Positions 48,693-62,700 of a stretch of DNA of 64,000 nucleotides are shown here, piece by piece (positions within the stretch are counted from its first letter, which is position 1; every line of letters begins with the position of its first letter). Origin of the DNA: Mimachlamys varia (Eukaryota > Mollusca > Bivalvia > Pectinida > Pectinidae); assembly GCA_947623455.1 (NCBI GenBank), contig OX392527.1, positions 33,224,201-33,288,200 on the forward strand, written 5' to 3'. The notes beneath the pieces are model-generated. The model ran no database searches and was not told the DNA's origin. It worked only from the letters and a program-made list of their open reading frames with translations. Both the position numbers and the translations under genes were made by a program.

Positions 48693-49959
48693 TTAATGTT
48701 TTATCAACAAATAAACAACATAACAAGGGAGATAATTCTATTAGCACTCAGTTTTCACGTTCGGTATATCAATCACAATTGTAATGATATCATGAAGACA
48801 AATCTTTAAGTACTGTATCATAAAATTGTATGTAAAACCAACTGTATTCAGTTCATGTTAAATAATACTTAAATATATTTCAATATAGAGTTTATACGTT
48901 ACACAAGTTATTATACAAAGATATGCTTTATATACCCATCTTATTATACGTCTTCATAATCTATAAAAACATACTTCCTTTGCAGAATTATCAATAATCA
49001 AGATCAAACGAACGTTTCATTGTTCTCGCATTAATTTTGAGATTAGTTACTATTCGCGTCTTTACGAAGTGCAAAATTTTCCATTAGTTTTTCCAGTTAT
49101 CCTATGAAATTTTGTATTTTTTCTTTTTATAGAAAAAAAATAATATTCTCATTCATATATTGCCATTTAATCCGAAGTATGAAATATGCAAATATAAACG
49201 ATAAACTACATATTACAGTATTCAATTCTTGCTAGATATTAGAATTAAATACTGTAATAGTTCTGTCAGACAACACGGAACAATACAAATTATTTATTGC
49301 ACAAAACATTCACACATTAATATTTGATTACTCAAGAAAATATTGCACTTTGCTAGGGATTGGACACTGAAAGGATACCATGCTTATGTTATAGTAAGCA
49401 GTTTTGTTTATAAAAGATCTCTTTAGTTTAGCTAAAATAATTGGAAATGATTCAGGCGTTTGTCAAATCGATGGCGACGTAAATGTGACTGGTGATGCTG
49501 ACTTCCGGGCTGCTGTTTAAGTTGGCGTGGATCAAGTACGGGGGATTTCTTAAATTACAGTAACAAAACTGCTTAAAGATGACGCAACACAAACATATGC
49601 TGCACTTATTAAATTTCGTCATTGTCCTTATACCCTGTGATAATTCGGGAATGATTCAGTAGATAAAGTTAGTAATGACTGGTAATAAAATGTTACATCT
49701 AATGACTCTTACTGTTATTTCTTCCGTTGTTTGATTACAGAAAAGAATCTGCCAACTCGATACCGGAGAATCATCGTCTAAGAGGATATTTCTAATAGTT
49801 TGCTGCTTTCAGAGATGTGCAACCGTAGCAAAGTACATACATCTTCCGAAATCGAAATGAAAGCAGCCTGCGAAGATTCCAGCAGAAGGTCTCCGGTAAC
49901 TGACGTGTAGTCCAGTGACTTTGTATCAGAACAACACTGTTGACACTACCAGGTCAGAG
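48693..49959. other. AT-rich sequence 3' of the formin
   Basis: Likely holds the formin 3' UTR; a candidate minus-strand AATAAA is at 49291-49296. A partial dispersed-repeat copy lies at 49570-49630. Confidence 0.35.
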
Positions 49960-50793
49960 TTAAAGATAGATAATGGACTTCACGGTGTAAAACCGACGGT
50001 AGTTTGGAGAAACTTCGGATTCATAATGGTTGAGATTTCCTTCGAATTCAGTCAGGATTTTGGAGAGCTCGCTGCTGTAAGTGTCCTTGCTCACGATGCT
50101 GTCTGCAGGAGATGGGCATCGACTGTAGTCGGGACTGGGATCTGCCGTGCGTAAGCACGTGTACGGTGTGCTAGACCTAGGCATACTAAGTTGAGTTAAT
50201 AGCACATCTTCTTGTGAACTTCTTCCCGAGGATTTCAAAACGTTCGCATCAGACCCAAAAAACGCACTGTCATAGCTCTCGGTATCTATTATGTGATGCA
50301 CGTCATGCAAATTGTTGTTGATGTCATCTGCGTAATCTGGAGGGGGTTCATCACAAGCACTATAACTAGTCTCTAACATGGCTTTATTATTACAAACAAT
50401 CCAATTTTCCACCGCACTATTCCTTTTTGTCGGAAGAAATCCGTATTGTTGATTGGCTAGATCGCATTCTCCCGTTTCCTTGAAACAACAGTCACACAAC
50501 AATCCGTCGGTTTCCGATTCACAATGGTTTCTTAGCGCCTCTGCTACTTCTAAATCGTAGTAGGACACATCATCTGTCTTCTCGCTCTCTAAGTCATTGA
50601 TATAGGCTGGAAATTCCTCCCTCTGATCTGCATTGACGTAACCTATAATAGGTGTTTTTCTAACGACCTGCAGAGGTGTATACTCCGTAGAGGAATCGTA
50701 GGAAGTCTCCACTGTTGGCTGTGCGTATTGAGACTGTTCCGGGAGATTCACTACTTCCGACGGAGACTCTGCCATCAGTTTGGTGAGCGATTC
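49960..50793 (-). CDS. Formin terminal exon: 277-residue C-terminal tail
   Basis: Acceptor TTTTAG|GAATCG in phase 0, reading ESLTKLMAESPSE and ending ...VKSIIYL with TAA. The tail is acidic, serine- and tyrosine-rich and probably disordered. It has a cysteine cluster (LLCDCCF), a PPDY sequence that fits the PPxY consensus for WW domains, and a hydrophobic-helix candidate SSELSKILTEFEGNL followed by NYRRF, which might be a diverged DAD. It lacks the lysine/glutamine-rich FMNL tail. Confidence 0.8.
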   Translation of the reverse strand, partial: ESLTKLMAESPSEVVNLPEQSQYAQPTVETSYDSSTEYTPLQVVRKTPIIGYVNADQREEFPAYINDLESEKTDDVSYYDLEVAEALRNHCESETDGLLCDCCFKETGECDLANQQYGFLPTKRNSAVENWIVCNNKAMLETSYSACDEPPPDYADDINNNLHDVHHIIDTESYDSAFFGSDANVLKSSGRSSQEDVLLTQLSMPRSSTPYTCLRTADPSPDYSRCPSPADSIVSKDTYSSELSKILTEFEGNLNHYESEVSPNYRRFYTVKSIIYL

Positions 50794-53700
50794 CTAAAAC
50801 GTACAATGTATGTAAAATAAGTATGTCACAGTGATAAATTATAGTATCCTTCACGTGTGCATACTGCACAGATTATTGTAAACTAACAAAGAATAATAAA
50901 TAAATGAACAAAATGACACCTTGTTTTAGAGATAGATATATTGTCATTATGCATTGATGTTCTTTTATAGAAATATAAAAACGCTATTTTGTAACAAATA
51001 AACGTGATGAAAAGTAATACCTTATAGGCATTGATAAACTGTTTGAAGTGCCCAAACAGTTCTGAAGGCTCCATTGTTTCCGAATTCTCCCCAAACGTAG
51101 AACACAAACGTTTGTAAACAGTATGGGTCCGCTGACACGATCGCCTCAGTTTCCAAATCTGCTCTTCGCCCTCTTCATAAAAAGTCTATTTCGAAGTCAA
51201 AGAACCCACTTTTCAGATTGTCCTGATTTAGGTCTAATTCAACAATTTTAACAAATAATCCATATTTTTCAGATATGTTACATTCTAATAATCAACCATT
51301 TCATACAACGTACAATGTTAAAATGTTTCCAAATAAAATGTGTGGCAGAAAAAAATATATAGAGGCTATTCAATGGTTTCCCGTTAAATATCATGCCATG
51401 AAATACAATGTATATTTGATGTGTATTGGGAATCCTTTGAATCCACAGGATAAAGTTCTATTTTTGTTCAAAATATATAACAAATGCAAAAACATATTAA
51501 TAAAATTCATCAATGGATATCTATCAATGTCAAAAATATCGTAAAGGTTTTTAATTTCCCTACTTATAATGATTTGATTCTACAATAACGAAAAAAAGTA
51601 CACAATAGTGCGCATTGGTATCGGACCGAAACTTATATCATCACAAGTGATGATATAAGCAGTGATGATATAGGTCATCAAGCTGATATTTTCTGATGTT
51701 TCACTAGTAAAAATGTATTAAATATATATATACGTTAAGACCATCAAGAAATGAATTCAGTTTCAATCGCATTTAACATTGAAATGTGTAGAGAATACAT
51801 AATTTACCACTCATTTCAACATCTGTAGCTTGTATCTGTTGCTCTTAAACTGTTGTACTGCTATAATGTTATACTGATATGCTGTTATACTGTTATGCTG
51901 ATATGCTGTTATACTGTTATGCTGATATGCTGTTATACTGTTATACTGTGTATATAATACAACAAAGGATACAATCAAGCGTTCTGCATGACCACTTGAC
52001 CGCTGGTTCATGTGGTCACCAACCATCCGAATGCCTTCGTCTAGCTCCTGGACCAGAGATGCCAGGCGAGCAAAACTACCTGTGAAAAATTAAACATCAT
52101 ACAATGTACATGTTAAATAAGCATAAAGTATTTCATGTATTCAACAGAGTACGTTGGACATGTTCAGCGTAGGCAAGAATAAAACATGTACATACTTTAT
52201 ATGTCTTGTATTGAAAAAGGTAACGTCCGACAAAATGTGTATACTAAAGAGAACTAAAGAATCAAGTTAAACCACAACAACGTCCGTTCATCCAATAACA
52301 AATTAATTAATAAATCGTGTATCTTGATTAACAGATGATATTTAATAGTTCCGTACAACGCAAAAGATAACATGCTTAAATTACTGAGTAGCAAACGTCC
52401 ACAAACGGTGTTGTACAGTTTACTTTATAGTCTAACCTTTAGCTACGGGAAACAGGTCCATATCATTGTACCAGTGAAGAATGTCCGGCTTGTTGCGGGC
52501 TATTGCCCTGACGATAAAGTCGACAAGAGACTGTCTCTTGTCACTTGACTTCATGTCTCTCAACTAGAAAAGAAATGCTTAGGCTATTGTAATACATGTA
52601 TGTAATTATATTCAGTTCTTTATTGAACTGCAATATTATTCAAGACAAAGCTTTTTCGTTTATGACCTGCAGGATTACATCTGTATTTGCTGGCGCTAGG
52701 CAAGACAAGAATATCGTTACTGATAAATAATTTGAGTTTACCGATCCGGGCTAGAGCTTACCGATGACAGACAGGAAACATGGAAGCCGTTGATGGAATC
52801 TCTTTTGTTGGTATTGACGTAATTTCCGAGAAACAGGATAATCTGTGAGGAGAAAAAATACTGTCAAACAAAGTTGTGAAAACTGTATTAATATACACAA
52901 ATAAATGAATATATCCTTTTTCATCGATGTTTTGTTATCATTTAGTGGGTCAACATTACCTGAAACACTTTCTTGATTCTGTCACAGTTCAGCAAAGCAG
53001 AAGCGGATTTCTGGATGTTACTCAGTTCCTAAAATAACACGACATGCGGTCTATATTGTTTACATTGTAACTAAAGCAAGATGACATATAGTCATAAACC
53101 TGTTAATTGCTACAAAGTTCTTTTAACTACGATTCATGACGTATTTCATTTAATTAAATTAATCAACATATGAAACCTATATGAGTTCACTCAAAATATA
53201 CTATAATGCATCTGTATACATGTCACATGAACAAGGCAGTGGTATAGGGGAGATAATTCTGTGTCACTGGTTTAGGGAAGATAACTCCAGGCATGCTTGC
53301 ATGTGTTAACCACTAGAACGACAGACCACACTTTGTTCATTATAAATAATCACCTCTAGGTGACACGCACTGAATTAAACATTAAGGTAATAAGCCTTCC
53401 ATAATCAATAGAAGTTTGAGACTGTACATATCTAACTTAGCAAATAAAATGAAGAATATTCCTACTCAGAATATGCTGGTTGAGCTCTGTTAATAAATAT
53501 GTGCAAATGATATATGTTATTTAGATATACTTCGTACATTGGTACATGATATATAGAAATTATCTTCAGTCGTGATAATTATGTTAAGTATCCCACCCCC
53601 TGCCCCGATGTTGAACAAAAGCCAAACTATGTGATACCTATATTATCATTAACTTGCATTCATATTCACGAAAGTGATATTTACAAGTTTTTATATTGGT

Positions 53701-56700
53701 TTTGTTGACAACAGTTTTCGATAAACAGTCTATGATAAATAAAATCAAAAGAAACTAATGTTGTGGGCTTATCAGAATATCTATAATATCTTATTATTTT
53801 TCATATATGCACAGCGGTTGCAGTGGATAAGCTGTCGGACACTTGACAGGAAGATCGAATGTTCGGCAAGCACTGAGGCCAAAATAAGTTGTTTTCAGCT
53901 GTTGTTATTTCGATTTGTGTTTGTTTGAAAATTTCATTTTTTGAATATAATTAAAAAGGATACATAAAGATTAAATATTTATAACTTTTTTTTCTTAATT
54001 TTACTGATTGAATATTTTTACTTTATTTCGATAGATACTTACTATAAATCTTGTTTTAATCGACGCTGTACTTACCGGTGCAAGGGCATCCACTTTCCCC
54101 TGGAACTGATTCATGAAGGCTATACAATTGAGTTTGCCCTCCAGATCCGACACAGACACAAGCTGTAAAAAGTAGGTGTTGTAATCAAGCTTAACATGCG
54201 ACACATTCCGACCAAGTCTTGATGATATAACGCGTTTATGTCTGTGAACCCAATATCAATAAGGACAACTTTGGAAACATATGTTAACAACAATTATCGA
54301 AAAGTGTCGACCGGTATTGTTAAGGTTGAGTTTTACCTGGACCATGAGCTGTTCCGCTTCTGCCAAGTCGTCATAGTTACAGGTAAGTGACATCACATCC
54401 CTCAACTAATCAAAGACAGAAAAGATTCAGATTATGCAAATAGTGTGACCAGTGCATGTACATAATGTAGCTACGCAAAGTACATACAAATGACATGTGT
54501 CTCAATAACGAAAACGTGTATCAGATGTTATATGTTATGGCAACTCGTACCTGGGCCTCAGATGGAATGAACCTCGAGAGTAGCTCGGCACTGTCCGTAT
54601 CTACAGCTTCATAGTTATACTGGTCCAGTGCTGTTTTTACATCCTCTGCCGTCAGTCCTACTTTCCGCCGAGCTAGAACTGTAAAGAAGACACAAGTTTT
54701 AGTCGAGAATCTATAAATTACAATTTGGGTCCAGTGGTTCAAAGGTTGATTAGCTTAATCAGTAATTAGCCCAAATGTTAATTACCATGTAACTCTAAAA
54801 CGAAACGAATGAATTACAACTAAACAGAAATTACATATAGTGGAGACAATTCACATGCAGAAGTATGGGATACAACCTTGTTATTGACAGAATTATCAAA
54901 GGTTGAAAAATGTCTTTATTATAAATAGTTATTTAGATAATCCCTGATAAGGTTGAATACTTATGTATATGTAAGGTGATGTGTTCTTATTACATTATTT
55001 CATGTTGCTAAATAATTGTTTTTGCAAACCTACCCAATAATCAATCTGTCCATACCACAAGTCTCAAACGCAGTATAATCGCCAGACTTCAGCGAAATAC
55101 TAAAGAAGAATACGCGTCCTGTCGTTTAATGTCATACTTACCCAAAGCATGTGCTACTGAACTGTCTAGAAAAACTATTTTCTTTTTGCGACGTCGCTGT
55201 CGAGATTCTGAAAAGTAAAAAGGGACTGGTGATGCTTGCTTAAGGTTTCAATACTCGAAACACGGAAAACGAAAGACGGAAAACTTTTATACTTTTCACA
55301 TGTGGAAAGCCATGAATCCTGTTTAGACATAAATTAACGTACTGTATCGAGCAATCCTCTAATACAGAGAAATATGAAAGTCCGAAATACGCACTACACT
55401 CATTTCCCAAGTCTGGATGAACTCATTAAACATCCATATTGAAAACAAATTGAGATGGAAAACATGAGGTTTTACCTGTATTCTTTTTCAGTGTCACAGG
55501 CGGTTTTCTTGCTTCGAGTCTGAACGCTGCTTCAAATGCGTCCAAATCATCATCGTATAGAATACGTTCACTATTCAGATCCTGTAACGGAAAATCCATA
55601 TGTGATACAGCGTACGTAAGTTGATTTCAGTGGTACTATACTTCAATATGATTGCCATTCAGAATATCATCAACGACTTGTTGATAGCATCATTCTCTTG
55701 TTAACCTGGTCTTATTCTCTTGTACTTTTATAAGGATGTCCCTGTAAAACTTTCCTTTGTAAATATTTTGTCCCTAGTTTAACCGATTTTGAGTTCGGAT
55801 TATGGTTTTGTTGACGCTTCGGTATTCTCTATTATTTTATATTTTTATCATTTTTTTTCCATAATTACACGTGTTCTTATGATATTAATCGTATAGATGA
55901 TATGAAGTAATTGATTTTACCTGGAAAATTGTATCGTGTACGTCATTGAGAGGTTTCCAACAGAGGAACGGAAATGTTACTCCAGTGTTTGGTTTTCTGG
56001 TGGGCCCTGTACACGGAGGTGGCGGCGGGGGATCTGTAAGATTTGGCAATGATTCATAGATACGAAACTCAAGCGGTCACCATTTACTACCCGTCTTTTA
56101 TTTAACCAGGGTTACATATTTAGACACGTCTTATTTACAATATGGTCCTGAATCAATATAATACACATAGTAACATATATCAATATATTTTAAAAGAAAT
56201 GACAAGAAAAGAAGATCTTTTACATATTAGATTTCAAACTTGTTGAGTGTTAAAAGATAACAAAGATTAAAAAAAATCGATATTCATAAAGTTGTTTGAT
56301 TTATCGTTTTTAATGAATAGGTTTAAATTTTCGTTAATTTTTACTTATTTATAATTGCACCTGTGTATATGTGTATGTATGTATTATCGATCCGAACCTA
56401 CCTGGAACAATGTTGTCACATGTATGTGACTTCATAGACGCATCCCCAGAGTCCACGTCACTTGTGTTCCTAGTACTCTGTGAAACACATAAACACTCGT
56501 GATGTATAACAATAATATAGCACTCCAAGGAATCGACAGCAAACCCAGACAAATTCAAAAACCAAACGCCATTGCTCAATGAAGATTTTACAGAATTGCA
56601 GCATTAGAAAACAAAATGAAATATTTGCAACGATTAAGCATAGAAATAAATAAATGATCATGTTAATTAGTTTTGAATTATACCCTAGAATGCAACTTAC

Positions 56701-59700
56701 CTGGACTTCTTCTTGTAGAACGGATAACTGAAAGAAAACAATCAGGGTTGGTCAGTATTAACCAGTAACATCTCAGATTATGTTCATTTTATCGTATTTA
56801 ACAAGATATTTCGGTTTTATATTTCATTATTTTTTTCTTTCATAGACATGTAAATGTAAGTGAAGTTCGCACATAAGAAATTCGGAGCAAATGGACATGT
56901 TTTTATTTTTACAAGCGAGTGTATGAAATTGTACATTGTGTAATAAAATATCAACATATAAATATGCATTACCTGTTTCTGGAGGTCATCGTTCGTTGTT
57001 TCGAGGGATGATCGGTGTTCAATTAGCGCATCAACATCCACGAAAGTTTCCTGGAATTCGGTTACTTCTCGCCCCAGTTTTATGTGTTCCAAACTTGACT
57101 CCGTATCAACATTCTGTTATAAATGAAAAGGAATACATGTTATGATTACAAATGTTGATAGTATAACAGTGAAGTACAATGTACATATAAACTATTGCCA
57201 GCCTTTTATAATAAAAAAGAACGATAGCAATAACATGTAAACACTTGTAAAAGTACCCAAGAAATGTAGGGCAAGTTTGTCCCGAAAGAGTAAGCGTCTT
57301 CTGCTTCATCGACGACACGTGCAAAGTAAATCTTGGTCACATATAATTAAACGTCAAATCCCCAAAGTGAAAAACGTCCATCTTCTTAACACCCAAGGAC
57401 ACAAAATATTTCTCAATGAGACAAAGATGGCGACCATTGACCTCTGAAATCCCTGTGTCGTAAGTTTGTTTGTCAGCAGTCGACATATCTAACGAAAAGC
57501 TCGATATTTTGAGCAATGTTTAAGAATAACAAATCAAATGCGAATATGTTTACACCATAGAATGGAGAAGCAGGGATTTTACAATCAAGAAATGGAAAGT
57601 TCGCAATAGGAAAATTGAAATCGTCACGCTTATCGTATAACGTAGTACATACATTTAGCTGTATATGTCGGTCTTAGTTAAAGAAGAGTTTGAGGTGAGC
57701 AGCTGATATATACGACCGACGTGGTGAAAGACGTACCTGCTTTAATGTATCTATGTCCAGTCCTGCCGTTATAAGCTCATTCTGGAGAAAAACTCTGGAG
57801 TTCATGTTTGGGCTCGCGGCAAGGAGTGAGTTGATAAACTTCAAACAACATACCTGAAATTTGAAAAACAAAATGCTTATTTAATATTGCATACACTGCA
57901 GCGAATAAAAAAATATATAGAACACTGTGTGGGTCAAAATCAAATAAAAAAACGTTTTTTAATCTGAACTGTTACCAATGGTATCGCGTATTAACGTAAA
58001 CCTACATGCTAACTATGTTGACATCAATCCTACCTGAAAGGCAACATTCTGTGAGCCAGTTGACATCAGCATGCTGACTAGAAAACGGAAACGGACCGGC
58101 TCGCAGTTCTTCAACCGGAAGAACGTAAAACAATCAAGGTTTCTGGAAAACCCTTTCGAATCAGTCAAAACCAGGCTCATTATCTGTAGAATAAAAAGAG
58201 GTGCACGGATGTAACGTTAGACAAAGGTGAAGTGGTAGGGAACCAAGCAGTAAAAGACTATTGTTCTTGGCTTTGCTATGCTCTTGAATTCCATGCCAGG
58301 ATCGATATATCAAATAGTCACTGTTGAAAAATGCATTGAAGAACCATATAGTGTCGCATGTTTAAACTTTAGTGTTGTTTTTTCGTCTAAAAATACCCAC
58401 CTCTAGCGCCACCAAGCGGGACTTGGTGAAGGAACTCATCAGAGCAGATGCCACACACTCCAGTCCGTACGACTCATCAAGAAGCAGACTAGTGGCTTCC
58501 TAAAACAACAGACACAAGATGTTAACGGTGTCGCATTGCTAGAGAATTCGCCTCAGTCAATATGTTTCCTTCTGCTCAATATCACAGCATATTAACCAAG
58601 TAAAATGTCAATTATTTCATAACAATACATATACTTCGGTGGTTTATTTTTGTATGCGCCCGAATGAAATACACGCATAGAGATTTTAAACTGTAATATA
58701 GTATGTATATGTATGGGGATAAGATGCAAGTTTTGACTTGGTGAAGGTCCACTAAGTTAAGCCTCATCGATATTTGAGATTCACAACATTGGTATGACGT
58801 TGGAGAACCTTGTCTAATTACTTTGCAAAAGCACACACACACCGAAAAACTATACTTTTCTATGGTTGCCAACGGAACAATTCGTGACCCATCCAGTTCT
58901 TTATCATCTGGTCATTACATTGTATTATCATTTTCGAAATGAAAATAGTTTTTGCAATTAAATAACTATTCGGTATACCATCTCAAAAATGATCTCCTCT
59001 GTACAAAAAAGTAAAGAATATGATATCAGTCTGAAATATAGATGGCTGGACAGTAATGGGAGAAGCATGTCCCAGGATAATCAATGTTAACGATAAACAA
59101 CAAACGTTTGCGAGTACGGTCCTACAACTAAATGCCATTAAACGATTACGTCATACCCACCTGTTCACGTAAGGTAAATTTGAGGCACAGCAGGCAGTCG
59201 TGTTCATCCGTCTAAAAATAAAAATATTTGACAGGATAAATTCGATACCTATGGTCCATTTCGTTAACTTCACAAGCTTTCTAAGAGTTTCATCGATAAG
59301 TGACATACAATTGTAACATACAGGGACAACTCAAGCATAAGAGGGAGCACGTCATTTAGTTCCCGTCACTGGTGTTAATCGATAGCTTATAGAGAAACGT
59401 CGATCAATGGTTTTGTTTTTAGGTTCGGGACGATAAACCTGTAATTGAATGTTAAGTTTTTGACGGAAGAAAAATGGAAGTAAAAAGAGGGTGGAATAGG
59501 CATGAGTGCGGGAGGAGTTTAGATTCACAAATAAAATAATCAACGTACCAATAATCGTTTTGAGTTGATGGCCTTGACCTTGGCGGTTGTACGTGAAAGG
59601 TCGGTTGTGCATTTTTGGACAGCTTTGAGAGTAGAGAGCAGAAGACCAATACCCAGCTGTGGCTCTCGTAGAAACTCTTGTACGAAACTGCAACAGCAAT

Positions 59701-62700
59701 GGTGTCAGTCAGTCGGAATTTGATATTACAACAAATCTATTAAGTTGAAGAAAATGAAAATAAGTCTATTATATAAATATAGTAGTTAATTAATATTAGT
59801 GTTACCTTGGAAACGACATTTGTAAGTCGACTTTGAGTTTCCGCAGTAAATACGACATCGGTCTATCATCTCGGCTCCCAGAATTGCCCTCTGTCTGTCC
59901 CGACAAGCTCTGTAAGTATTTCCGGATGTGATCGCAGTACTGTTGTGCACTGTATACAGACGTTCGCATTTGCTACAAAAAATATGACACATAAAATACA
60001 TCTTTGATACATTTATATGCAATATTCAGAGAGGCAGTATACAAGAATTCTTAAAACCCTCAGATACAATGTACAAGCCAAGTTGACCACACAGTTTGGT
60101 CGTTTTCCGTCCGCAGCATTGCAATATGTTTATATTTTCGATAAAGATATGGCTTCTTTTAAACGTGACATTTTCCTGTTTACTACCATTGGAGGTGTTG
60201 ACGACTACCTGTGGTTACAATAAACATTAGCAACCAGTTCTTTGATCATGGCACTTCCGTCAGGTATTGATGTAACCGCAAAACGGTTGATGAGTTATTA
60301 CAAACTTCACCGATAAACATCCCTTTATTACAAACATTCAAAGAGCAACGTCATATCTTGGTGGCTATCAGCTATCAGATTTAGAGATAACCATGCCTAT
60401 AGTGACATGTACAGCAATAATGTGATGGTTATCTTATGATATAGCATTATAGAGTTAAACATTTATTTTCTATCGCCTGTTTTTTGTTTTTGTTTCAAAA
60501 ACTAAATTAGAGAACACAAAAGCGTCAACAAAATCATAATACGAACTCAAAATCGATTAAACTAGAGACTAAATATGATTAAAGGAAAGATTTACATGAA
60601 GACCCTCGTAAAAGTACAAGAGAATAAGACCAGAAATTATATCCAAAAAGTATTAACTAGATATGATGTGTAACAGGTCACAAAGGAACGGGATAGCAAT
60701 GGTGACATGGTACGAACGTAACCCGAGTAGAAAAAAAAGACTTTCATTGTTTCATTTCTATTGCAAAATAATACTATGTTAGCAATATTTGTGACACGTG
60801 ATATGTATTTAAGTTTCGAAACTATTCCGAAACTATTCTGCGTCCTATGGAATTATAAAAATATGGACCATATCAGTCGTGTCACCTTAACATTTTGGTC
60901 CAACTAATTAGATATACATGTACTAATAATTAAATCACTTGCAGGCCGAGTTCTGTAGGAATAATCAGGTATGGGGCAACTGAGGGAATACCGTTATAGT
61001 GTCTAAAGTGTAAGATACGTATGATTGTTTGAAATCACTTTATGAAAAAATGGCAAATGAAAAAAGCTGATTTTATTAAGCAAATGTACGGTTATATTGG
61101 CTATCTCCTGTAGAAGGCCTCGAAATATGGTCTTGTCTAATTGATAAGATGGTATCTATCCGCGCGGAGGGTTATTGAATAAATAGGGGAATTTTATCTT
61201 CAAGTTAAAATCTTGTTTCAATATGACACCAGTGTAGAACAATGGGAGACACCGAAGGCATGCTTTTGTATCAATAGAACATCTAGATATAAGGATATTT
61301 AAATCAATCATATCCCTAATTAGTGTGTGTAGGTCGAATGATGACATCTCGAGATCTACCTCTTAATACATGTAAAAAAAGAAAAGATTTACTTCAGATA
61401 TACATATATATATACTCTTATTGCATATCAACATCACACGGATCAAACAGTGATAATTTTGTATCCTATTTTATATTTGGGAGATGATACACAACAGCAC
61501 TTACAGTCAAATTATAATGACAGTAATAAACGTTAATGTAGACATAAAAGCGCTACTAGCATTTACACTTTACAGAAAACTTGTGGGAAATAGGGTACAT
61601 GATGCTGAAAATATTAGTCAAATCCTACATGACAGACGAACGACAGACGCCAAAACATTCAGAGAGTACCGAAGCGTCAACAAAACCATAACCCGAACTC
61701 AAAATCGATTAAACAAGGAGCAAAATATGAACGAAGGAAAGATTAACAAGGAGACCCCTGTTAATGAACAAGAGATTAAGAACAGGTGTTCCGGAAGAGT
61801 CGTCTACTACATCGAAGACACCCGCAAATGTAAATATTGGTCATATCAAAGATTGAGGCAAACCAAACTGACGTAATATAAATATACGATGGAAAATAAG
61901 GAGAGATATGAAGACAACTTGCGGACTAAATAGTAACATCAATTAGATAATTATGACAGACATAAGTATTGTAAATCATCTTAGAAAGCCTCGCTTACAG
62001 TTAGATTCGCCGGAACTTCACGGATATCGAAAAAATACCTACGTGCAGTGATTGATTTAAAATATAGAAAATACTCATTGTCTCTAAAACTCCACTAAAT
62101 CCTTTTAACTCTTTTACTCCTATGTAGCTTAGATAAAATCTACTAGGCATACATCTTTATAATTCCATATGGTATTACTGTGATGAAAGGGTTGAAATCA
62201 AAAACACAAATATGTTTATTTCTAATAATTGTTCTTAACGTAGAAGTATACGAAGAAGCTTAAAGGCCCAATATACGTAACTTTCGGCAAAACTTGAAGC
62301 GAAAATCAAGCCTAATAACTTATTATATTTATATATTTAGTTAAGATTAACTGATATCAGCAATATTTAAGATGAATTCATACGCGGTTACCGGTACAGC
62401 AACAGTTGAAACACGCTATTTGTAAACACGCGTCCATTTCGAACCGTCTTCTACTTTCGGTTTGTTGTTGAAGTGGGCCCCACCTGAATTATTTTTAATT
62501 CTTTGGATTTTTTTGTCAAGAGTTTTTTGTTAGTTACCGCTCAGGTTTACTTAGGCTTTTTAGGCTTATTTTTGCATGGTTATCAACTGGATTTTTTTTC
62601 AGAATTTTTCAGAATCACGAAAATTTCCCTGAAGTTACGTATATTGGGCCTTTAAGATCTACGTTTGAGGTCCTTTGTACTCTTTATTTCACTTCTGATA

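Noticed and set aside
51632..51660. Perfect 13-bp palindrome CTTATATCATCAC/GTGATGATATAAG
   Set aside because: Too short and AT-rich to assign a role; in a formin intron.
51811..51972. Extension of the formin exon through TAYQHNSI repeats
   Set aside because: The FMNL alignment joins ERLI directly to TFYEEGEEQIW, so the repeat is intronic.
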